Shown here: positions 14,889-21,464 of the stretch, piece by piece | Numbering within the stretch: position 1 is the first letter of the stretch | How the letters are laid out: each line of letters starts with the position of its first letter | DNA from: WLJO01 sp046597895 | GTDB taxonomy: Bacteria; Actinomycetota; Acidimicrobiia; Acidimicrobiales; Ilumatobacteraceae | DNA length: 31,576 nucleotides | Direction: 5' to 3' | NCBI GenBank assembly: GCA_046597895.1 | Contig: JBKJJS010000434.1 | Coordinates: 1 to 31,576, forward strand | Translations under genes and position numbers: made by a program | The notes under the pieces: model-generated | Database searches by the model: none | What the model was told of the DNA's origin: nothing | Seen by the model: the letters and a program-made list of their open reading frames with translations, nothing else

Positions 14889-16421
14889 GTGCCGTCCCGC
14901 GGGCTACATCGCATCGTGCGGCGACTCGAAGAGGGCGATCAAGGACTGGCGCGGGCGGAGGTCCCCCGCGATGACCTGGTCAAAGAGCGTCGAGCCCCCG
15001 ACGGCACCTTCGAGCAGGAGGCGGGTCCGTTCCGCCATTACCGCCGCACGCTCGTAGCCCGAGGGACCACCGGGGACCACAAGGAGATCACCGAGGAGAC
15101 CATCGAGTACCGGCTCCACCTGCCCTGGTTCGGGTGGGTGTACCGGCCGCTCGTGCGCAAAGCGCTGCGCCATCGGCCGGGACCGAGCCACGAACCCGGC
15201 GGCCAACCGTGGTGGGCTCCACGCGATCGGCTCAACGAGCGCCAGGTGATGGTGCTCGGCCTCCTGGCCGCCGCGTCGATGCTCAGCGCATTCACGAACA
15301 CCCTCTTCACCCAGACGGTGCACAAGTCCACCGCCGACTTTGGTATCGGCGAGAGAGGACAAGGTGTCGCCGGCGCCATCGTGCGGGCCGGCATCCTGCT
15401 GGCGCTGCCCCTCGCGTTCCGGGCGGATCGGGTCGGGCGGCGGCGGATCATCAACGGTCTGGCCGTCGCCGCGCCGGTGTTCTGCGCGCTGGGGGCGCTG
15501 GCACCCAGCTTCCCGATCCTCGTCGCCACCCAGACCATCGGCCGACCCCTCGGTCTGGCGCTCGATCTGCTCATCGCCGTCGTGGCCGCCGAGGAGATGC
15601 CTCGCAACAGCCGCGCCTACGCCATCAGCGTCCTGGCGTTGGCGAGCGGCCTCGGGGCAGGCGTGTGCGTCTGGATGCTGCCCCTCACCGGCATCGCCGA
15701 CTGGGCGTGGCGCATTCCGTTCGCCGCCAGCCTGCTGTGGTTGGCGGTCGCCCGCTCGTTGCGCCGCCACCTTCCCGAGACGTTGCGCTTCGCGGCGAAA
15801 CACGCCGTCGCGCCACGGCTGCGCACGGTCCGCCTCGGCACCCTCGCCACGATCGCCTTCTTCAGCAACCTCTTCGTGGCGCCCGCGTCGTTTTTCCAGA
15901 ATCGCTATCTCGACGATGTGCGCGGCTTCACCGATATCCGTGTCACGTTGTTCACGCTCGTCACGTCGACGCCGGCTGCAATCGGCTTGCTTCTCGGCGG
16001 ACGACTCGCCGACAAGCACGGCCGCCGGATCGTCGGGGCGACCAGCCTGCTCCTTGGCACCGCCCTCATCTCCGTGTCATTCGGCGTGGGTGGTGGTGCA
16101 ATGTGGACCGCCGCCATCACGGGTGGCATCGTCCTCGGAGTCGCCGTCCCGGCGTTGGTCGTCTATCGCACGGAGATGTTCCCGACGGCCAACCGCGGTC
16201 GGGCAGGCGGCATCATCACCACATCCGCGCTCCTTGGCGGCATCATCGGACTCGTGGTCACCGGCGTGCTCGTGGATCAGGGCAACAGCTACGGAAGAGT
16301 GTTAGGCACCCTCGCTCTCGGCCAGATCGTCGTCGCCGTCCTCGTGTTGCGGCGCCTTCCCGAGTCGGCCCACCGGGAGCTCGAAGAACTCAATCCGGAA
16401 GACGCCCTGCCAACCACATAA
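14889..16421 (+). CDS. MFS transporter with a long cytosolic N-terminus (510 aa)
   Basis: From about residue 115 on, the protein has some twelve hydrophobic segments with major-facilitator motifs: FRADRVGRRRIINGLAVAAP after TM2 and GGRLADKHGRRIVGATSLLL in the matching position of the second half. It is therefore a secondary transporter; the substrate cannot be read from the sequence, although the layout resembles sugar/metabolite:H+ symporters and drug efflux pumps. Residues 1-115 are charged, soluble and unusual (GLHRIVRRLEEGDQGLARAE, then FRHYRRTLVARGTTGDHKEI). The start is set to GTG 14889 by a TATGCT hexamer 6 nt upstream; the longer frame runs through murA. The 3' end overlaps the convergent hydrolase gene by 32 nt. 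Confidence 0.85.
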   Translation: MPSRGLHRIVRRLEEGDQGLARAEVPRDDLVKERRAPDGTFEQEAGPFRHYRRTLVARGTTGDHKEITEETIEYRLHLPWFGWVYRPLVRKALRHRPGPSHEPGGQPWWAPRDRLNERQVMVLGLLAAASMLSAFTNTLFTQTVHKSTADFGIGERGQGVAGAIVRAGILLALPLAFRADRVGRRRIINGLAVAAPVFCALGALAPSFPILVATQTIGRPLGLALDLLIAVVAAEEMPRNSRAYAISVLALASGLGAGVCVWMLPLTGIADWAWRIPFAASLLWLAVARSLRRHLPETLRFAAKHAVAPRLRTVRLGTLATIAFFSNLFVAPASFFQNRYLDDVRGFTDIRVTLFTLVTSTPAAIGLLLGGRLADKHGRRIVGATSLLLGTALISVSFGVGGGAMWTAAITGGIVLGVAVPALVVYRTEMFPTANRGRAGGIITTSALLGGIIGLVVTGVLVDQGNSYGRVLGTLALGQIVVAVLVLRRLPESAHRELEELNPEDALPTT

Positions 16422-16974
16422 CCACAGCATCGGCGATTCGGGCGTCGGCATCTCTGAGGTCGTGACGACCACCATCGATCCAGATGTGTGTGACCGGTCC
16501 GGCGATAGCCGCAGTGTGGAGGGTCAGTTCCTCGGGTGAACCGAACGGGTCCCGCGTGCCGTGAACGAACAGACAGGGAACCGTGACGGCCGGCAGATGG
16601 GCAACGCGAAGCTTGTCCGGCCGTCGCGGTGGGTGGAGTGGGTACGCGATCAACACCAGTCCTGCGACCGCCAAACCCTCCGCGGCCGCCATCGAACACA
16701 TTCGCCCTCCCATCGATCGGCCACCGAGCACAAGGCGATTGGTCCCCACGTTCAGGCGGTCGGCCATGGCAGTGGCCTCACCTCGAACGCACTCGAGCAA
16801 CACCGGGGCTCGATCAGGAATCCGTCGCCCCACCTTGCGGTAGGGAAAGTCCGCTCGGCTCACGGGCAGAGGCGACACCGCCTCCTCGATGGCCACGAGT
16901 GTCGGGTGCGTGCTCGCCGAGCCGGCGCCAGGAAAGAGCAACACACCTGCCGGCGCGGCACTCGCCCGGGTCAT
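16390..16974 (-). CDS. Small alpha/beta hydrolase, KANL3/Tex30-like (194 aa)
   Basis: A compact alpha/beta hydrolase. GVLLFPGAGSAS forms the oxyanion loop, GGRSMGGRM carries the nucleophilic Ser, FVHGTRDPFG the Asp and DGGRHDL the His, so the triad is complete. It matches the small cytosolic KANL3/Tex30-like hydrolase group whose substrates are unknown. I chose ATG 16974: it overlaps the stop of the J-domain gene as ATGA, a classic translational-coupling arrangement, and the longer frame upstream is just the J-domain gene in another frame. It is the last gene of a four-gene minus-strand cluster and overlaps the convergent MFS gene end. Confidence 0.85.
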   Translation of the reverse strand: MTRASAAPAGVLLFPGAGSASTHPTLVAIEEAVSPLPVSRADFPYRKVGRRIPDRAPVLLECVRGEATAMADRLNVGTNRLVLGGRSMGGRMCSMAAAEGLAVAGLVLIAYPLHPPRRPDKLRVAHLPAVTVPCLFVHGTRDPFGSPEELTLHTAAIAGPVTHIWIDGGRHDLRDADARIADAVVMWLAGRLPD

Positions 16975-17663
16975 TCGCCGAGGATCCTGCGCGCCTCGGC
17001 GAGATCGGAGATGAGCTTGGAGGCCGACGATTCGTCCCCACCCGCATCGGGGTGTACGCGGCGCACCTTGGCCCTGAACCGGGCCGTGACGTCCTTGCGG
17101 GTCGGCTGGATGGTGCCCGGCGGGAACCCGAGCAGGTCCAGCGCCCACGCCACCGGGTTCACGAGCGACGAGATCGACACCGAACTCGGTCCCATCAGCG
17201 ACGAAATGAAGGCCTGGCCGAGCGGACCCCTCCACCGGTAGGCCCGGCGCAGGATGGGGGCGATCATCTTGCGTGACTCCCGTTCGATTCGCTCGAGCGC
17301 GTACACGGCGCCCAACACCTGCTGGATCGGGGAGCCGGCGCTGCGCAGATCGAAGCTCAGCTGCTCACCATCGCCGTGGAGCGAATGCACGGAGCGCGCC
17401 AGGCCATGACGGTCCACTTGGAAGCGATGCCGCAACCGCGGCTGACCGATGTGTTCGTCCCGCTCGACCTCGCCGAGGAGTCGGTGGACGTCGGGAGCTA
17501 GATCGTCGTCGACGTCGGGTGCGTGGGCGGCAACGACCGCCGCCAGCAGGAGCCCGCCGAGGCCAGGGGCGGGATCAGTCGGCAACACGAGGTGACCGAG
17601 CGACACCCGACGAGTCGGAGCGATTGGGCGGGAGTGCCACACCTCCAACTCGGCCAACAACAC
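16971..17663 (-). CDS. Protein with a C-terminal J-domain (230 aa)
   Basis: The last 45 residues (DVTARFRAKVRRVHPDAGGD, then SKLISDLAEARRILGE) are a J-domain with the essential HPD tripeptide at about residues 204-206, so it should stimulate an Hsp70 (DnaK). Residues 1-150 hold an unrecognised domain, starting LLAELEVWHSRPIAPTRRVS and including HRLLGEVERDEHIGQPRLRH. No Cys-rich zinc domain or DnaJ substrate-binding domain follows, so it is not DnaJ itself but a specialised co-chaperone with the J-domain at the C-terminus. The GTG start at 17663 has TAGCGT 6 nt upstream. It follows the zinc-ribbon gene by 32 nt and overlaps the hydrolase gene by 4 nt. Confidence 0.8.
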   Translation of the reverse strand: MLLAELEVWHSRPIAPTRRVSLGHLVLPTDPAPGLGGLLLAAVVAAHAPDVDDDLAPDVHRLLGEVERDEHIGQPRLRHRFQVDRHGLARSVHSLHGDGEQLSFDLRSAGSPIQQVLGAVYALERIERESRKMIAPILRRAYRWRGPLGQAFISSLMGPSSVSISSLVNPVAWALDLLGFPPGTIQPTRKDVTARFRAKVRRVHPDAGGDESSASKLISDLAEARRILGE

Positions 17664-17669
17664 AACATC

Positions 17670-17675
17670 ACGCTA
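17670..17675 (-). promoter_or_regulatory. -10-like TAGCGT for the J-domain gene
   Basis: TAGCGT on the minus strand, 6 nt before the GTG at 17663, no Shine-Dalgarno between them. It lies in the 32-nt gap after the zinc-ribbon gene. Confidence 0.4.
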
Positions 17676-17695
17676 ACGGCGCTACACGAACGGCC

Positions 17696-18538
17696 CTACA
17701 CGAACGGGCGCAGCAGTTGGAACAACTCGTCAGCGAGTTGGTCGACCTCGTCCGTGTCAGCGGCGACGGCGTCCGCCAGATCCTCACCGAGCTCGAGCGC
17801 CTTCTCCCAGATCTTCGGATCGAAGCCATAGGGCGGACGCTCAGGGTCGGACATCTCCAGCGACTCCAGCAGACCGCCGTAGATGTCCACGTCCACCTTG
17901 TTCTTGCGCATCCGCTCGCTGGCGAGGAACAGGCCCGTCAGCACGGCGGCAGGGTCGAGATCGTCCTCCTCTGCGATCTCCACCTCATCGCCGAGCGTGG
18001 CGACATTGCCACCCTCCATCTCATCGAGCACGTCGTCCACGGTGTCCTCGAGGTTCGTGGACACGATGAGGAGATCGCCCTCCCATCGGTGCGGCACGCT
18101 CAGCTCGACGAGCTTCTCGACGAGCTCCATGCGCTGTGGGGTCGGCCACGCGCTCAGGTCGTATTCCGTCTCACCACTGGCGTCGGCGACCGCCGGACCG
18201 TCGGCATCCGTGATCTCGGACGTGCCCCCATCCTCGAGACCGTGCGCTTTCTCCACGCCCTCGAGTAGCCGGTCGGCCGCCGACTCGTGGATGAGCGGCA
18301 TGAGCACATCCGTCCCCTGCCACACGTGGGGAATCCCGGACTCGGCGAGGATCTGGGCGGCGTCGCTCTGTGCATCGAGCGGCCATTCGGAGAGGTCATA
18401 GACGACCTGATCGTCGCCGTCGAGGTAGCGGGGATCCGTATCGGCATCGGGATCGATGAGCGCGACGCCGCAGTGCGAGCACACGGTCTTGAACTCGAGG
18501 AACTCCGCCTGACAGAGCGGACACACGCGGATCGTCAT
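17696..18538 (-). CDS. Zinc-ribbon protein with a duplicated domain, unknown function (280 aa)
   Basis: The N-terminus has a zinc ribbon, CPLC (residues 6-9) and CSHC (20-23). Two copies of one domain follow: VYDLSEWPLDAQSD with SGIPHVWQGTDVLM, and EYDLSAWPTPQRME with LSVPHRWEGDLLIV. Each reads YDLSxWP, a helix, then (I/V)PHxWxG, a strand and a closing acidic helix, reminiscent of DUF2007-type putative signal-transducing domains, although I cannot confirm this. The C-terminal 100 residues are very acidic and helical (MEMSDPERPPYGFDPKIWEK-like region around KIWEKALELGEDLADAVAAD). It is cytosolic. ATG 18538 has TAGCCT 6 nt upstream, overlapping the stop of the S9 peptidase gene. Confidence 0.75.
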   Translation of the reverse strand: MTIRVCPLCQAEFLEFKTVCSHCGVALIDPDADTDPRYLDGDDQVVYDLSEWPLDAQSDAAQILAESGIPHVWQGTDVLMPLIHESAADRLLEGVEKAHGLEDGGTSEITDADGPAVADASGETEYDLSAWPTPQRMELVEKLVELSVPHRWEGDLLIVSTNLEDTVDDVLDEMEGGNVATLGDEVEIAEEDDLDPAAVLTGLFLASERMRKNKVDVDIYGGLLESLEMSDPERPPYGFDPKIWEKALELGEDLADAVAADTDEVDQLADELFQLLRPFV

Positions 18539-18544
18539 GGCCCG

Positions 18545-18550
18545 AGGCTA
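18545..18550 (-). promoter_or_regulatory. -10-like TAGCCT for the zinc-ribbon gene
   Basis: TAGCCT on the minus strand ends 6 nt before the ATG at 18538, and its TAG is the stop codon of the upstream peptidase gene. Same hexamer and layout as at 12065-12070. Confidence 0.4.
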
Positions 18551-20371
18551 CCGGCGCGCCGCTGGCACGATTCGGTCGACGAACGCCCCTATCCGGGCGA
18601 ACTCGTCGGCCTGGGTGGACGGCATCCGGAAGCCATGCCCCTCCCCCTCGTAGACATGGAACTCGGCATGCCCGCCGGCCGCTCGAATCCGCTCCACGAG
18701 CGTGGCGCTCTGGGCCACAGGGACCACAGGATCGGAGTCCCCGTGGAGGATCAGCAACGGGCGGGTGATGCGGCCGGCGTGAGTCAGTGGTGATCGATCT
18801 CGATACCGCTCGAGCGCCGCGCCATCCCCACGTCCGAGAACGACGGCGCGCGGGCCGACAAGTGTGTCGTTGTAGTGGGCCTCGAACCGGTCCGTTGCCT
18901 CGTCGAGCGCAGCGAGGTCGGTCACCGGATAGGCGACTGCGGCGCCCGCCACCAGCTCGGGATGGTGCGCCAGGACGTTGAGTGCCGTGAACCCACCTGC
19001 CGAGCCACCCATCAGCACCGTCGTTTCCGCGTGTCCCCACCCTTGCGCGTGTGCGAACCGGATGGCCGCCGCCACGTCGGCGACGTCAAGTTCACCCCAT
19101 CGTCCACCGAGTGCCTGCCGGTACGCGCGGCCGTGCCCCGTCGAGCCGCGGTGGTCCGCCACCAGTACGGTCCACCCGCGATCGGCCCAGTACGCGACCC
19201 GAGGGAGGAACGACACGGGCCACTGATCAGTCGGCCCGCCGTGGATCCAGCAGATCAGGCGGCGTGCCCCATTCCCATTCCCGCTCCCACCCCCACTCCC
19301 ACTCCCGGCAACCGGTCCGGGTGGGTAGCGGCGACCGTGCACCAGCGACCCGTCGTCACCGACCCATTCGACTCGCTCTGGCTCGGCGAGCCCAGCCCGA
19401 TCCCATTCGGCCACTGGCCCGACCGCCAGCACCGTGCGGTCCCACGTCGCGGTGTCGTACGCCACGACCTGGGTCGGCGTGCGGGCGCCCGACCGCAACG
19501 CCACGAGCGACGGGCCAACCCACGTGAGTTGGCCGTGGACACCCCGAGCGATGGAGCGGACCTCCCCCGTGTCGGTGTCAGCAAGGCACAACCGGCCGAA
19601 GCCCCCCTCGTTACGGGCGAACGCCACATGACGACCGTCGGGGGCGATGGCGTACGAGCGTTGCCCCGGCCCCCACGTGGGTCCGGCATGCTCGAACGAC
19701 TCCTCGACCACCACGGCGTCGCCCCGATACACGTTCGCCCAACCGGTGCCGTCGCGCACCGTCCAGAGTTGGCCCTCCGGACCGAAGCGCGGCTGCTGGA
19801 TCTCCACACCGGCGAACCGGACGACGGAGCCATCGGAGGATGCGATCACGGACTCGTCCCACGCCATGTGGGGGATGGACCACGCGTGCCACGACAGGCG
19901 CGAGGAGTCCGGATGCCAGGCCGGGTCCGTGACGAAGTCCCACCCGTGGCTGACGACAGAGTCGGACTGATCGGCGATGTCGAGAATGTGGACCTCGGCG
20001 AGATCGGTGACGTACGCCAGTCGTTGGCCATCGGGCGAGAGCGTCGGCGAGGTGACGGAGTGGCCGGGCGGCAGTCGGGTCAGCACCCGACGAGACCCGT
20101 CAAGCCCGTGCCACCACACCTGGCCATCCACGGCGGCGTAGACGAATCCGCTCGAGTCGGGCAGCCAGGACGTACAGCCCCCACCGAACCCACGGCCGAG
20201 AACCGGTGCCGGGTCGCATGCCAATCCCCGCTCCGGCCCGCCAAGGGTGGGGACGAGCAGCAGCCCAGAGCGCCCGTTCGCTCGCACGCCGACCAGTACC
20301 AACGTCCCGTCGGGCGACAATCGTGGCTCCGTCAGGTCGCGGCCGGCCAGGCACATAGCGGCATCGATCAT
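18548..20371 (-). CDS. S9-family (prolyl oligopeptidase/acylaminoacyl-type) peptidase (607 aa)
   Basis: A two-domain serine peptidase. Residues 1-350 form a WD40/TolB-like beta-propeller with repeated SPDG/APDG turns (LSPDGTLVLVGVR, LSPDGQRLAYVTD, IAPDGRHVAFARN). The C-terminal 240 residues are the alpha/beta-hydrolase catalytic domain, with Ser in MGGSAGGFTALN (near residue 457), Asp in HGDSDPVVPV and His in GEGHGFRM. The two domains are joined by a low-complexity GSGSGGGSGNGNG linker encoded by a hexamer repeat (19268-19309). No signal peptide is visible, so it probably acts on peptides in the cytosol. It heads the minus-strand cluster and is divergent from glpX, with 42 bp between starts. 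Confidence 0.9.
   Translation of the reverse strand: MIDAAMCLAGRDLTEPRLSPDGTLVLVGVRANGRSGLLLVPTLGGPERGLACDPAPVLGRGFGGGCTSWLPDSSGFVYAAVDGQVWWHGLDGSRRVLTRLPPGHSVTSPTLSPDGQRLAYVTDLAEVHILDIADQSDSVVSHGWDFVTDPAWHPDSSRLSWHAWSIPHMAWDESVIASSDGSVVRFAGVEIQQPRFGPEGQLWTVRDGTGWANVYRGDAVVVEESFEHAGPTWGPGQRSYAIAPDGRHVAFARNEGGFGRLCLADTDTGEVRSIARGVHGQLTWVGPSLVALRSGARTPTQVVAYDTATWDRTVLAVGPVAEWDRAGLAEPERVEWVGDDGSLVHGRRYPPGPVAGSGSGGGSGNGNGARRLICWIHGGPTDQWPVSFLPRVAYWADRGWTVLVADHRGSTGHGRAYRQALGGRWGELDVADVAAAIRFAHAQGWGHAETTVLMGGSAGGFTALNVLAHHPELVAGAAVAYPVTDLAALDEATDRFEAHYNDTLVGPRAVVLGRGDGAALERYRDRSPLTHAGRITRPLLILHGDSDPVVPVAQSATLVERIRAAGGHAEFHVYEGEGHGFRMPSTQADEFARIGAFVDRIVPAARR
19268..19309. repeat. Degenerate hexamer repeat, seven units
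   Basis: Seven consecutive CCC-N3 units (CCCATT, CCCATT, CCCGCT, CCCACC, CCCACT, CCCACT, CCCGGC) encode the Gly/Ser/Asn linker of the S9 peptidase on the minus strand. Length changes would stay in frame. Confidence 0.85.
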
Positions 20372-20400
20372 CGCCCGACAAGGTTATCGCTCAACAGAGT

Positions 20401-20406
20401 TAGGGT
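20401..20406 (+). promoter_or_regulatory. -10-like TAGGGT for glpX
   Basis: TAGGGT ends 7 nt before the GTG at 20414. It lies in the 42-bp gap to the divergent peptidase gene and no Shine-Dalgarno is present. Confidence 0.45.
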
Positions 20407-20413
20407 CTGCCTC

Positions 20414-21406
20414 GTGGCGTCACGCGAAAACCCCGATCGGAACCTGGCCCTCGAGCTCGTGCGGGTCACCGAGTCAGCGGCATTGGCCGCCTCCCGATGG
20501 ATGGGCCGAGGTGACAAGAACGGCGCCGACGGCGCCGCCGTCGAGGCGATGCGGACCGTCCTTCGGACGGTATCGATGGACGGCATCGTCGTGATCGGCG
20601 AGGGCGAGAAGGACGAGGCGCCGATGCTCTTCAACGGCGAGCAGGTGGGCGACGGCGGCGCTCCCCAGTGCGATGTTGCCGTCGACCCCATCGATGGCAC
20701 CACCCTCACCGCACTCGGCCGCGGCAACGCGTTGGCCGTGATCGCCGTGTCCGATCGAGGAACGATGTTCAACCCCGGACCGTGTGTGTACATGGAGAAG
20801 ATTGCCGTCGGCCCCGATGCCGTCGGTTCCATCGACATCACGGCGTCGGCCACCCAGAACCTGCGCTGGATCGCGAAGGCGAAGGGTGAGACCGTCCGAG
20901 ACTTGACGGCCGTCGTGCTCGACCGACCGCGCCACGCGCCGCTCATCGAGGAGATCCGCCAGGCCGGTGCCCGCATCCGACTCATCTCCGACGGCGACAT
21001 TTACGGAGCGATCGCCACGGCGTGGGCGGAGACGGGCGCCGACGTCTTGTTCGGCATCGGGGGCACCCCAGAGGGAGTCATCGCTGCCGCGGCGTTGAAG
21101 TGCATGGGTGGTGAGATCCAGGGTCGGTTGTGGCCGAGGGATGACGCCGAGCGTCAGGCGGCTCTCGAGGCCGGTTACGACCTCGAGCAGATCCTCACTA
21201 CGGACGACCTCGTGCGGGGCGACAATTGCTTCTTCGCGGCAACCGGGATCACGGACGGTGAACTCCTTCGCGGCGTCCACTACGACTCGCGTGGGGCAGG
21301 TACACAATCGCTCGTCATGCGGTCGAAGTCCGGTACGGTACGCCTCATCAACGCCCGCCACCGCTTGGACAAACTCCAGGGCTTTGCGATGGTGGACTAC
21401 AACTAA
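20414..21406 (+). CDS. glpX: Class II fructose-1,6-bisphosphatase GlpX (330 aa)
   Basis: The gluconeogenic phosphatase that converts fructose-1,6-bisphosphate to fructose-6-phosphate, a Li+-sensitive metal enzyme and the main FBPase of actinobacteria. IGEGEKDEAPMLFNGEQVG and DVAVDPIDGTTLTALGRGNA are the metal- and substrate-binding motifs, and FGIGGTPEGVIAAAALKCMG is a strongly conserved family segment. Length is typical. The GTG at 20414 is the first start compatible with the family N-terminus (NPDRNLALELVRVTESAALA); the open frame extends far upstream only as the shadow of the peptidase gene. It appears to be a single-gene transcript. Confidence 0.95.
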   Translation: MASRENPDRNLALELVRVTESAALAASRWMGRGDKNGADGAAVEAMRTVLRTVSMDGIVVIGEGEKDEAPMLFNGEQVGDGGAPQCDVAVDPIDGTTLTALGRGNALAVIAVSDRGTMFNPGPCVYMEKIAVGPDAVGSIDITASATQNLRWIAKAKGETVRDLTAVVLDRPRHAPLIEEIRQAGARIRLISDGDIYGAIATAWAETGADVLFGIGGTPEGVIAAAALKCMGGEIQGRLWPRDDAERQAALEAGYDLEQILTTDDLVRGDNCFFAATGITDGELLRGVHYDSRGAGTQSLVMRSKSGTVRLINARHRLDKLQGFAMVDYN

Positions 21407-21464
21407 TCAGGAATGTTCCGTTCGCGCCCGTGACATCGCCACTGGGAGCGGCTAAAACATTGCA

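Noticed and set aside
18875..20413. A 500-residue N-terminal extension of GlpX
   Set aside because: It is the antisense of the S9 peptidase, without family similarity. GlpX homology starts at the GTG at 20414.
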